A stretch of 64,000 bases of DNA. Origin: Paenibacillus tyrphae. GTDB lineage: Bacteria > Bacillota > Bacilli > Paenibacillales > NBRC-103111. A program made the position numbers and the translations under genes. The number at the start of each line of letters is the position of its first letter. Within the stretch, counting starts at the first letter, position 1. Location of the stretch: assembly GCF_027925525.1 (NCBI RefSeq), contig NZ_BSDJ01000023.1, positions 1 through 64,000 on the forward strand, written 5' to 3'. This document shows positions 40,836-48,730 of this stretch, piece by piece. The notes beneath the pieces were generated by a model. It was not told the DNA's origin. It made no database searches and was given only the letters and a program-made list of their open reading frames with translations.

Positions 40836-42410
40836 TTGTTTAAAAAAATCGGCGTATGGGTCATGAGCGCAGCTCTTGTGTTTACGGCCGGCTGCCAGTC
40901 GCTTGGCGGTTTGGATATGAATCAGGCCATTGAAAACGAATTGAAAACGAATTCTTACGAGGCTTCGCTGTCGATGGCGCTGCAATACGATGTGGGAGAT
41001 ACGAGTGCCTTGTCCGAATCCGAGAAGGAACGCGTGGCCTTTTGGAACGGATTTCAATTAAACGTATCCAGCTTGAAGGTGAATCGAAAAGAGCAAACGA
41101 TGTCGGCCAAAGGGTCGATCACTGCTGCTAAGCTGAACCTTCCATTTGCCGTTTCCCTAGATAAGGATGTTGCGGTGCTAACCGTGGAAGGCGCGAATAA
41201 GCCGATTGTTATTGCCGATTGGCGTAAGAACGAGCTCACCGGTCTGTCTCATGAGGTGACGATGTACGACGATTACTGGTTCTATAGGCTGCAAAGGTTT
41301 TTGAAGGAGTTTCACTTGGTTGATCAGCAAGAGGTGACCAACAAAGCGATAGGCCTCCTTGCCAAAAACCTTCCAAACGCCGCCTCCCTTGCCGTAGACA
41401 AGAAGACGGAAACGATTCAAGGGCAGACGGTCAGCGGACATCAGCTCCGGTTCGATGTATCGGGAGAGCAATTTGCTTCGTTGTTCCGGTCAACGTTTAA
41501 AAACGTAGCTTTGGACGACCAAGGCTTGCGCGAGCTGGCTGTCGTCATCTACGATAAGTTCCATCCGGAGCTAAAAGAACTTGGCTTCGCGGAGGAGTTG
41601 TTCCAAGACCGGCAGCTCGGTACGGAAGCAGTCTATACGGGGGCGAAAGCGATTGCGCTTTATTTGACCTCCGAAATGGGCGGTGCTTGGGAGCAGGAAC
41701 TGCTGAGCCAATCCAAGCTCAAAGTGGACGCATTCGTCGACGAGAGCAAGCAAATCCGCCAGTGGAACTCCGAGATCGCTATGCAAAGTCCCCCGGGAAC
41801 GGAAGACGGAATCCGCGGCGGCAAGCTTACCGTCCGGATGGACCGCTGGAACATCAATGGAGATGTGAAGCCGGACATCATCTCCGCGAAGGATGCGATC
41901 CTGTACGAGGACTTATCGAACGAGGACAACTTGAGACAGGTTGTGCAGCCGGATTCGGCGTTCTACAAGCTGTTGAAAGAGCAGCTTCGAATCACGGAGA
42001 AGTATTTGTACTTCTATATTTGGTCCGAATCCGACTTGGACGGTGTACCGGGGGCAGAGGCAGAGGGGACAGAGGCATATCCGGCCTACGATTACAATGC
42101 CGCTTATATTTCGGGCAGTAATACCGCCTATGTGCAAGGGAAAGAGCTCGGGGAAGGGCTTGGCTATAAGGTGACATGGGATGCGGGAACGAAAACGATG
42201 ATCATCGCGAGCTCCCAGACGGAGATCGTACTACAAGCGGGCAGCGCAACGGCCCGGGTGAACGGAACCGACAAAAGCATCGGCGCTCCCGCCGTGCTGA
42301 AAAAAGATGCGCTCTACGTTCCGGTCCGGTTCGTAGCCGAGCAATTGGGCGCCAAAGTGAAAACCGAGGGAGAGGAAAGCTTATACTCCATCGAAGTATA
42401 TAAACCGTAG
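40836..42410 (+). CDS. Lipoprotein with C-terminal copper-amine-oxidase-like stalk domain
   Basis: TTG 40836 is set by AAGGAGAG 8 bases before it and begins (M)FKKIGVWVMS; 524 residues. Lipobox VFTAGC near residue 18. A large N-terminal region of about 400 residues is unassigned. The last 100 residues, with VTWDAGTKTMIIASSQ and ALYVPVRFVAEQLGAKV, form the stalk fold common in Paenibacillus surface proteins. It is probably an outer-membrane-face wall-associated lipoprotein of unknown role. Confidence 0.8.
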   Translation: MFKKIGVWVMSAALVFTAGCQSLGGLDMNQAIENELKTNSYEASLSMALQYDVGDTSALSESEKERVAFWNGFQLNVSSLKVNRKEQTMSAKGSITAAKLNLPFAVSLDKDVAVLTVEGANKPIVIADWRKNELTGLSHEVTMYDDYWFYRLQRFLKEFHLVDQQEVTNKAIGLLAKNLPNAASLAVDKKTETIQGQTVSGHQLRFDVSGEQFASLFRSTFKNVALDDQGLRELAVVIYDKFHPELKELGFAEELFQDRQLGTEAVYTGAKAIALYLTSEMGGAWEQELLSQSKLKVDAFVDESKQIRQWNSEIAMQSPPGTEDGIRGGKLTVRMDRWNINGDVKPDIISAKDAILYEDLSNEDNLRQVVQPDSAFYKLLKEQLRITEKYLYFYIWSESDLDGVPGAEAEGTEAYPAYDYNAAYISGSNTAYVQGKELGEGLGYKVTWDAGTKTMIIASSQTEIVLQAGSATARVNGTDKSIGAPAVLKKDALYVPVRFVAEQLGAKVKTEGEESLYSIEVYKP

Positions 42411-42435
42411 TACAGGACGCATAGAGAAAAAAACA

Positions 42436-42482
42436 AAACGCCTGATTCTTCATCCTTTGTGGAAAAAGAATCAGGCGTTTGA
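42436..42482. terminator. Bidirectional terminator between convergent genes
   Basis: AAACGCCTGATTCTT (42436-42450) pairs perfectly with AAGAATCAGGCGTTT (42466-42480). Confidence 0.88.
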
Positions 42483-42500
42483 CGTTTCTTATGAAGCGGA

Positions 42501-43400
42501 TCAGGATTTTGGCTTCGTTACAGGTACGGCGTTCTTAACGTATTCTTCCAGCGTTACGCCCTGCTTGACGATCGCTTTGGCCGTGTCTACGCCGACATAG
42601 CGGAGGTGCCAAGGCTCGTATTGGTAGCCGGTAATGCCCTCTTTGCCTTCCGGATACCGGATGATAAACCCGTAATCGGCCGCGTGCTCGGCGAGCCACT
42701 TCGCTTCCTTGGTTGCGCCGAAGCAGTCCTGCGCCGCGCATTTACCCGAGCTGCCGGCCACGTCGATGGCCAGCCCCGTCTCATGCTCGCTGTGTCCCGG
42801 CTTGGCGCTATATTTGTTCGCTGCGGCTTCGCCGTCTTTTTGCACGTATCGGTTATACACCGTTTTTTGCGTTTCATGGGAGCGGTAAGCGGAGACGCCT
42901 GCCAGCGGCAGGTTATCCTTTTTGGCCGCTTCAAACAGCTTTTCAAGCGCCGCGGCCGCTTCCTTGCGCATTTTGCGCTTTTCAAGCTTTTCTTTGAACG
43001 TAAAAGGCACATTCGGGTCAACCAAGTCCTGCGGCTTGTAGCTATCCGGCAGCTTGTTCGTCTTGTTGACAAGAACCGCAACGTCCGCTGGGTTCGCGAC
43101 AACCTGAATATCGTCTGTTTTCTTACCAGATTTGGTATCCGTTTGAGCTGTCTGCTTTACCCCCGCGGTACCAGAAGCTTGATTCTGCCCGTTCGTAGAG
43201 GCGGCAGGTGTCTCGGACGGTTTCGACTTGGATGCATCCGCGCTAGTACCAGTCGAGCTGGTATTCGATGATGCAGGAGGTGTCGAGGTTCCGGCTGCGG
43301 TGTCGGCCTGCGTTTTGCTGCCGCCGTCTCCGCATGCGGCGGATACGAGCATGAATGCGGCCAGCAGCAACGCTGCGGCGGTCGTACGACGAGAGTTCAA
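42501..43400 (-). CDS. VanY-family D-Ala-D-Ala carboxypeptidase, lipoprotein
   Basis: TTG 43400 (MNSRRTTAAALLL) lies about 10 bases after AAAGGA; the frame stays open to an ATG at 43433 that lacks a ribosome site. 299 residues: lipobox LVSAAC near residue 23, a long Ser/Thr/Ala linker, and an M15B peptidase domain with SAYRSHETQ, SEHETGLAIDV (zinc His and Asp) and EPWHLRYVG (general base Glu and zinc His). It trims peptidoglycan stem peptides. Its promoter mirrors that of the divergent ECF sigma factor, suggesting joint envelope-stress control. Confidence 0.9.
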   Translation of the reverse strand: MNSRRTTAAALLLAAFMLVSAACGDGGSKTQADTAAGTSTPPASSNTSSTGTSADASKSKPSETPAASTNGQNQASGTAGVKQTAQTDTKSGKKTDDIQVVANPADVAVLVNKTNKLPDSYKPQDLVDPNVPFTFKEKLEKRKMRKEAAAALEKLFEAAKKDNLPLAGVSAYRSHETQKTVYNRYVQKDGEAAANKYSAKPGHSEHETGLAIDVAGSSGKCAAQDCFGATKEAKWLAEHAADYGFIIRYPEGKEGITGYQYEPWHLRYVGVDTAKAIVKQGVTLEEYVKNAVPVTKPKS

Positions 43401-43459
43401 TAGAGCCAAATCCTTTCTGTATTTAAAATGCACGCGCGTTTTAGCGGTCTCTTATTACA

Positions 43460-43488
43460 TAGACGACGTACGAATACGAAAAGTTTCT
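43460..43488 (-). promoter_or_regulatory. ECF-type promoter of the carboxypeptidase
   Basis: On the minus strand AGAAAC (plus 43483-43488), 17 bases, CGTCTA (plus 43460-43465). GAAAC...CGTC is the classic extracytoplasmic-function sigma recognition pattern. Confidence 0.6.
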
Positions 43489-43531
43489 AATTTTTTCTCC
43501 CATCCGCTCTTTGTAAAAATATTCCCTAAGG

Positions 43532-43560
43532 TGAGAGATTGGATTCCGGTTCGTCGTCTA
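43532..43560 (+). promoter_or_regulatory. ECF-type autoregulatory promoter of the sigma gene
   Basis: TGAGAG (43532-43537), 17 bases, CGTCTA (43555-43560). The -10 region CGTCGTCTAT is identical to that of the divergent carboxypeptidase promoter, suggesting recognition by the same sigma factor encoded immediately downstream. The -35 is weaker than the GAAAC consensus. Confidence 0.55.
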
Positions 43561-43587
43561 TACAGTATAGAACGCTGGGAGGACCGA

Positions 43588-44175
43588 GTGGTGGAGGAAC
43601 GCGATATCCGGCAGGAGTCGGAACGAGAGCTTATTCATCGGATTGTGGCGGGAAGCAAGCAGGAATTCTGCTTTCTGGTCGATCGCTATAAACAGAAAAT
43701 TTACGGCCTCCTTCGGGGGATGGGGGCGAGCCCTATGGATGCGCAGGATTTGACGCAGGAAACCTTCATTAAGGCCTATCGTAAGCTTGCTTCGCATCAA
43801 CCGGACAAAAGCTTCGCCTCCTGGTTGTATACCATCGCCGCCAATCTGTTGAAGGATCACAAGAAAAAGCACAGATTCGAGGAGCATCCCATCGGGCAGG
43901 TTGAGACTGCGGTCAGCGACGGCCCGGAGCAATCGGTGCTTCAAACGGAACGGCGAACCGAATTTCAACGGCTGCTGGCGCTGCTTCCGGCCAACTACCG
44001 GATGGCGCTGCTGTTAAGATACACGAATGATTTGAGCTACGAGGAGATCGGCGAAGTGTTGGAGGTATCGGTGAGCAAAGTCCAGAACGACTTGTACCGG
44101 GCGAAAAAACGGCTAAAGCAGATCATGACCGAGAGCAAGGAGGGATTGGAATATGAAATGCTTGAGCCGCGATGA
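43588..44175 (+). CDS. ECF-family RNA polymerase sigma factor
   Basis: GTG 43588 follows GGGAGG; 195 residues. Sigma-2 region includes FLVDRYKQKIYGLLRG, AQDLTQETFIKAYRKL and FASWLYTIAANLLKDHKKK. Sigma-4 region includes LLPANYRMALLLRYTNDLSYEEIGE. The 3' end overlaps the anti-sigma gene by 23 bases, so their production is coupled. It probably controls its own promoter and the divergent VanY-like gene. Confidence 0.92.
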   Translation: MVEERDIRQESERELIHRIVAGSKQEFCFLVDRYKQKIYGLLRGMGASPMDAQDLTQETFIKAYRKLASHQPDKSFASWLYTIAANLLKDHKKKHRFEEHPIGQVETAVSDGPEQSVLQTERRTEFQRLLALLPANYRMALLLRYTNDLSYEEIGEVLEVSVSKVQNDLYRAKKRLKQIMTESKEGLEYEMLEPR

Positions 44176-45919
44176 AATGGAGATGTTCCTGACCCGCTCT
44201 GGCGTCACCAACCGCAGCGGCATAGATGATCATCTCGCTGCTTGCTCCGATTGTCAGCGATTGAAAGACGCTCTTTTAGAGGAACAGGAGCAATGGGCCC
44301 GGGAAATGTATGCGGAAACGCTGCCGGAATCATTCACGGATCAAGTCATGTCCGCGCTGCAGGACGAAGAGATCGAGCCTGCGACGCCGGAACCGATGAC
44401 CGAACGGGTAGGTCGTGTGACGATGAAGCGCCGCCGGAAAATCTGGTGGGTCACGGTAGGAGTAGCTTCCATCCTCGTGTTGCTAGGTGTGGCGTCCTTC
44501 TATTCAATACCGACGGTCGCGGAAATTATCCGGTCTTTATTTTCACGCAATAATGTAGATATCGGCTTGCTGCGGGCGCAGGAATTCGGTTTGGTACAGC
44601 ATCCGAACATTAAAATAAATGATAAAGGCTACACGCTCAAAATCGACGAGGCTGTTGCCGACCCTACCCGTGTTATTGTGGCGCTGCAACTGTTCGGCCC
44701 GGACGGAAAGCACGAGCGGGATCGCTTAAGACTCTCGGAAGAAGGAAGCCGTATTCTCGTTAAGGACGAGCAGGGGAAAGTGATTGGAAAATTGTACGAT
44801 ATGGGGGCGACGAACGACTTTTATTATCTCGTTGCGTTTTTTCCAGAGCCCATTCAATCGAATCGTATTATGATCGAGGGACAGATCGGTAAATTGGACG
44901 GAGATTCTTGGAAAAAGGGATTTCCCGTCGTTAAAGGAAACTGGAGTTTTGAATTCCCGATCGATATGACGGAGGCGCAGAAACAAACGAGGATCACCGA
45001 ATTGCAGGGGGAGTATACATCCCCAGGTGGTATGACGGTTCGCTTAAAGCGGTTAACCCGTATGGTGCAGGGGGTTCGTTTGGAGTTGGATACGGAGCTC
45101 AGTTCGGAGGCATTGATGCGGTCTCCGGGAGACCTTTGGCAGAAGCAGGAGCTGATGTTTCACTTTGAAGACGCGGCAGGCAGCGAAATTCATAGCGTGA
45201 ATACGAGAAAACACCCCAGCATGAATAGTTTAATGACCCAATCCCACATTGCTGGCGATAAGGTCGGATTGATGCATTTAAGTTATACGTTCCAGTATCT
45301 CCCGGAGAACCAGCCGTACCGTTTCGTCTTCGATGGGTATTACATACCGGAGCGGGACGGTTCGTCGGTGAGCTTTGCACCTGCTCGTTTGCAGGAAGAA
45401 CCGGTGTTTTTCCGTGCGGACGGCGACGATATTCGGTTGAAAGGTTTTACGATCGAGCAACCGCCGAATACGAACGGTAAAGAAACGGAAGGTACGCTGC
45501 ATGTCGATGGGAAACTATGGAATGGCTATTCTTTTGATGACTATTGGATGGCACGGGATTCGGAGGGCAAAGAATACCAAGTTTCGATGCGTGGGGCTTC
45601 GAGTTCGAAGGGATCAGGATGGAAGGATGGGATGATCGAACTGAGAGAGGACTATGAGTTCCGAATCCCCGGTATGCTGACTGTGCCGGAACGGATTACG
45701 CTGATACGAAACGTTGTGAATAAACGATACGTTAACGTCGATTGGTCGGTTGAGATGAACGGAAACCTGGAGAACCATAATAAAGAAGGCCTTGCGGGCT
45801 CTATCCAGCAATTTGGCGACCTTAACTTACATGTCGGGCGGAATGAAGAGGCAAAAGGACAGCGGAGGAAGCTGTCCTTTTTGCTTGGAATCAGACTCAT
45901 TCGATGTGGAAGCTGGTAG
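44153..45919 (+). CDS. Anti-sigma factor with zinc-finger-like N-terminus and DUF4179-type exterior
   Basis: ATG 44153 lies inside the sigma gene; 588 residues. DDHLAACSDC near residues 25-34 is the H-x3-C-x2-C core of ZAS anti-sigma domains, which hold the sigma factor in the cytoplasm. One membrane helix lies at about 98-120 (WWVTVGVASILVLLG), followed by a roughly 460-residue beta-rich extracellular part with the DUF4179/DUF5643 look. The last about 20 residues are encoded by a terminator hairpin, so the natural stop may have been lost. Confidence 0.87.
   Translation: MKCLSRDEMEMFLTRSGVTNRSGIDDHLAACSDCQRLKDALLEEQEQWAREMYAETLPESFTDQVMSALQDEEIEPATPEPMTERVGRVTMKRRRKIWWVTVGVASILVLLGVASFYSIPTVAEIIRSLFSRNNVDIGLLRAQEFGLVQHPNIKINDKGYTLKIDEAVADPTRVIVALQLFGPDGKHERDRLRLSEEGSRILVKDEQGKVIGKLYDMGATNDFYYLVAFFPEPIQSNRIMIEGQIGKLDGDSWKKGFPVVKGNWSFEFPIDMTEAQKQTRITELQGEYTSPGGMTVRLKRLTRMVQGVRLELDTELSSEALMRSPGDLWQKQELMFHFEDAAGSEIHSVNTRKHPSMNSLMTQSHIAGDKVGLMHLSYTFQYLPENQPYRFVFDGYYIPERDGSSVSFAPARLQEEPVFFRADGDDIRLKGFTIEQPPNTNGKETEGTLHVDGKLWNGYSFDDYWMARDSEGKEYQVSMRGASSSKGSGWKDGMIELREDYEFRIPGMLTVPERITLIRNVVNKRYVNVDWSVEMNGNLENHNKEGLAGSIQQFGDLNLHVGRNEEAKGQRRKLSFLLGIRLIRCGSW
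45851..45884 (+). terminator. Terminator overlapping the 3' end of the anti-sigma gene
   Basis: AAAAGGACAGC (45853-45863) pairs with GCTGTCCTTTT (45871-45881), followed by TGC. It lies inside the open frame, 36 bases before its stop. Confidence 0.75.
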
Positions 45920-46020
45920 ATTGTTAGGCGGGGAAGAGAAGCCGAATGCTGTATTGTTTGTGTTTTGGCCAATTAGATCTTTTTATAAAGTAATTAAGAA
46001 GGAAAAACACGTTTCGGCGC

Positions 46021-46165
46021 TGCGAGGAGGTCGCTAGAACCCCAACGGTAATAGGTTACTATCCGAGAGGAATAAAGCGAGAACTGAAAGTTGCACGGAC
46101 GGATTTCACGGGCTACGACTTTCTCCTGTTGTGCGCTTTTCTCCCGTCGTGCCACTTTCGCGGTA
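46021..46165. repeat. Inverted and tandem short repeats, noncoding
   Basis: GAAAGTTGCACG near 46086 is nearly complementary to CGTGCCACTTTC near 46147. Between them, units of the form CTTTCTCC-N-GT-GTGC recur at about 19-base intervals. No gene is evident in 45920-46531. Confidence 0.5.
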
Positions 46166-46217
46166 GTCGTTGCCGCGCTGCATGGCGGCGGATGGGCTGA
46201 CCCGTTAGTTTTGGGCG

Positions 46218-46415
46218 GCAAATAGAGGAACTCCGATTCGCTAATCGCAGGCCCTTGGCCTCAGGAAAAATATAGAGGAACATACGTTAGCTATCCGTGT
46301 CGAAAATAGTTTGTTGTGCCTCAAAAGGGAGCAATAGCGCATCGCAGTTCCTTTAAATGTTGCCAAAGGCGGTCGGGCGAAGCCCATAGCTCACTACAGT
46401 TCCTCTATTTGGCAC
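46218..46415. repeat. Four copies of AAATAGAGGAAC-N8-GCTAT
   Basis: Two copies read on the plus strand (from about 46220 and 46269) and two on the minus strand (ending about 46358 and 46411). The spacing between GGAAC and GCTA is 8 bases in all four. The regular spacing in both orientations marks a genuine intergenic repeat family. Confidence 0.7.
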
Positions 46416-46444
46416 GCATGACGTATGGTGGATGGTGCATTTAG

Positions 46445-46515
46445 GCATATAGAGCTTCTGGTGCATGGTGTATACAGCGTATGGTGCATATAGCGTATGG
46501 CGCATACAGCGGCGG
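46445..46515 (+). repeat. Degenerate 16-bp tandem repeat
   Basis: Units AGCGTATGGTGCATAT and AGCGTATGGCGCATAC follow each other directly, with more diverged copies on each side (GTGCATGGTGTATAC). Noncoding. Confidence 0.6.
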
Positions 46516-46531
46516 GTTCACAGCAGGGATA

Positions 46532-46966
46532 TTACAGCCGGTGGTAATCCGCCCGCCATTTTTGGATCGCTTTCTTGATGTCATCGGGCTGCATGTTTTC
46601 TTCTGCCGCTTTGCGACATAGCTCCGGGTACTCCTGATCGCCGGCGAATCGCAAAGCGATGATTTGCCGCAGCGATAATCGGGGATCGATCGGCTTGCCG
46701 GTCATGATAAAGTGCCGGAGCTGCTCTTCCGCCCGGATGGCCCGGTCTTGAGCCTTGAGTGCATACGTCCGCACCAGCATGACCAAGATGGCGTCGATGA
46801 CACTCAGCCCGAGAAGAAGCAGTGCGATGGACACGCCTTCTCCCGCTACCAGGGAACGGACGGCATAAATCACGGCACCGACGAGAACGATCAAAGTTAG
46901 CCAAAGAAGCACGAAATGGAACAGCGGATCCAATTTCCGGTGGTTGGCGTACTGTTGGGTTTCCAA
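46532..46966 (-). CDS. DUF6526-like membrane protein
   Basis: ATG 46966 follows GGGAGG; 144 residues. Two adjacent hydrophobic helices at about 16-36 and 44-66 are followed by a cytoplasmic helical tail (RHFIMTGKPIDPRLSLRQI, IKKAIQKWRADYHRL). The overall arrangement matches a small uncharacterised Firmicute/Bacteroidete family. No function can be assigned. Confidence 0.72.
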   Translation of the reverse strand: METQQYANHRKLDPLFHFVLLWLTLIVLVGAVIYAVRSLVAGEGVSIALLLLGLSVIDAILVMLVRTYALKAQDRAIRAEEQLRHFIMTGKPIDPRLSLRQIIALRFAGDQEYPELCRKAAEENMQPDDIKKAIQKWRADYHRL

Positions 46967-47095
46967 ACGATTTTCCTCCCGTAGTCAGGTTAGTTTTATT
47001 GTATAACTGGCTACAACAATTTACCACACTCTTGGTTGCTTGCTTGTCCGCTTTTTTGTAAAGTGAAGAAAATAACGATACTGGAGGTTATTTTC

Positions 47096-47791
47096 TTGGC
47101 TTACGTTACTCCCGATTATGCCGAACGTTTGCAGGCCCATCTGCGATCCCATGCGAACCCGGAATTGGCAGGCCCGATGCAGGCATATATGCGCGATCAA
47201 TTCGCTTTTCTGGGGATCAAATCGCCTGAACGCACGGCGCTGGTCTGGCAGTTTCTTCAAGAGTACGGCGTACCGGAAAATGGGGAATTGGAAAAAGCGG
47301 TCCGGGCATTGTGGGCGCAGCCGGAACGCGAATTCCAGTATGCGGCGCTAACGCTGCTCGGGAAAAGAAGCAAGACTGCGAATGCCTCCCGAATCGAGCT
47401 TTTGGAAGAGCTCATAACGACCAAATCGTGGTGGGATACGGTGGATGAATTGGCGGGACATGCGGTAGGGGAATTGTTCGCCCGGTTTCCCGAGCTGATT
47501 CCGGTCCATACGCAAAGATGGATGGCTTCGGATTCGCTGTGGCTGCAGCGGACGGCATTATTGTTCCAGCTTCGCTACAAGAAGCGAACGGATGCGGTTT
47601 TACTCTTTGATTTGATCAGGCAGTGCGCGGACTCGAAGGAGTTTTTCATCCGAAAAGCGATCGGTTGGGCGCTCCGGGAATATTCCAAGACGGACGAAGC
47701 GGCGGTCCGCAGGTTCGTCACCGAAACTGCGTTATCGCCGCTCAGTATCCGTGAAGCGCTCAAATATGTGGATCGGCGAAAGCCGAAATAA
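47096..47791 (+). CDS. DNA alkylation repair protein, AlkD-like
   Basis: TTG 47096 follows GGAGGT at 7 bases; 231 residues made of HEAT-like helical repeats. FLGIKSPERTALVWQF, KSWWDTVDELAGHAVG and FFIRKAIGWALREYSKTD are characteristic of AlkD glycosylases, which remove 3-methyladenine and 7-methylguanine without base flipping. WWDTVD carries the catalytic Trp/Asp surroundings. Convergent with a nitroreductase gene, one base apart. Confidence 0.9.
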   Translation: MAYVTPDYAERLQAHLRSHANPELAGPMQAYMRDQFAFLGIKSPERTALVWQFLQEYGVPENGELEKAVRALWAQPEREFQYAALTLLGKRSKTANASRIELLEELITTKSWWDTVDELAGHAVGELFARFPELIPVHTQRWMASDSLWLQRTALLFQLRYKKRTDAVLLFDLIRQCADSKEFFIRKAIGWALREYSKTDEAAVRRFVTETALSPLSIREALKYVDRRKPK

Positions 47792-47792
47792 C

Positions 47793-48527
47793 CTATTCCA
47801 GCTTAAAGCCCCGGGCCTCCAAGAAGCTTCGTATATGCGCACGCACCGGCTGCCGGAATTTGTCCGCCATCCCTCTGGACCATGTGGTCACTGTTTTGCC
47901 TCCGGTTCTCGTTCGGTAATATTCCAGCATCGTCTCGTCGTACGTTTCGATCTGCTGCCGCACATCGTCTGCTTGATAACCGTTATAGTGCAGAACGGCC
48001 TGCTTCGGCAGCCGCGGGCGAGCCGAAGGCTCTTGATCGGGCACGCCGATACACATGCCGAACACCGGATAGACGAGCTCGGGCAGCTGGAGCAGCCGGC
48101 TTACGTCCTCTGGAGCGCTGCGGATTCCGCCAATGTACACGATCCCGAATCCGAGTGATTCGGCGGCCACCGCAGCATTTTGCGCGGCAAGCGTCGCATC
48201 GACGGTGGCAACGATGAAGCTTTCCGTATTTTGATGGAACGTTTCACCGTTCAGCTCGGTTGCTTCACGGAGTCGGTACAAATCTGCGCAGAATACAAGG
48301 AACAGACCGGAATGCTCGACATAGGCCTGATTTCCGGCCAGCCGGGCCAGCTCCTGCTTTTTCTCCGGGTCGGTCACGGCAATGATGCTGTAGGCTTGGA
48401 CATTGCTTGAAGTCGAAGCCATTTGAGCAGAAGCGACGATGGCGTCGATGTGCTCCGGCTGCAGCGGAACGTCTTTGAATTTGCGTATGGAGCGGTGGTT
48501 TTGGAGCAGGTCAATTACGGCGTTCAT
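47793..48527 (-). CDS. NfsA/NfrA-like FMN-dependent NADPH oxidoreductase (nitroreductase)
   Basis: ATG 48527 lies 10 bases after GGAGGT; 244 residues. HRSIRKFKDVPL (FMN phosphate), ASTSSNVQAYSII, VDATLAAQNAAVAAESLGFG and YIGGIR are hallmark segments of the group. The C-terminal extension (LPKQAVLHYNGYQAD, TWSRGMADKFRQP) is typical of the NfrA/NfsA branch, which reduces nitro-compounds, flavin or disulfides. Confidence 0.9.
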   Translation of the reverse strand: MNAVIDLLQNHRSIRKFKDVPLQPEHIDAIVASAQMASTSSNVQAYSIIAVTDPEKKQELARLAGNQAYVEHSGLFLVFCADLYRLREATELNGETFHQNTESFIVATVDATLAAQNAAVAAESLGFGIVYIGGIRSAPEDVSRLLQLPELVYPVFGMCIGVPDQEPSARPRLPKQAVLHYNGYQADDVRQQIETYDETMLEYYRTRTGGKTVTTWSRGMADKFRQPVRAHIRSFLEARGFKLE

Positions 48528-48576
48528 AAATGGTTGCACCTCCGAATGGAATGGTATGGAATGTAGTAAATAGGAA

Positions 48577-48600
48577 AGACCCCCTGTCGGGGGTCTCCAG
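48577..48600 (-). terminator. Hairpin downstream of the giant gene
   Basis: AGACCCCC (48577-48584) pairs perfectly with GGGGGTCT (48589-48596). On the minus strand it is followed by TTTCCTATTT, about 135 bases after the giant gene. Confidence 0.5.
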
Positions 48601-48730
48601 CAGACTGGTTGACATGCCTACCTTAAATTGTAAATGTTTAGATTCATATCGTCAAACCGGGTGGGATAACGTGCGGCTTTTCTCGTGCTGACACTTATTC
48701 TTAGAGATAACCGGACGAATTTACGCGCCA

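Noticed and set aside
46445-46515. CRISPR array
   Set aside because: Units are directly adjacent 16-mers without spacers, and no cas genes are present.
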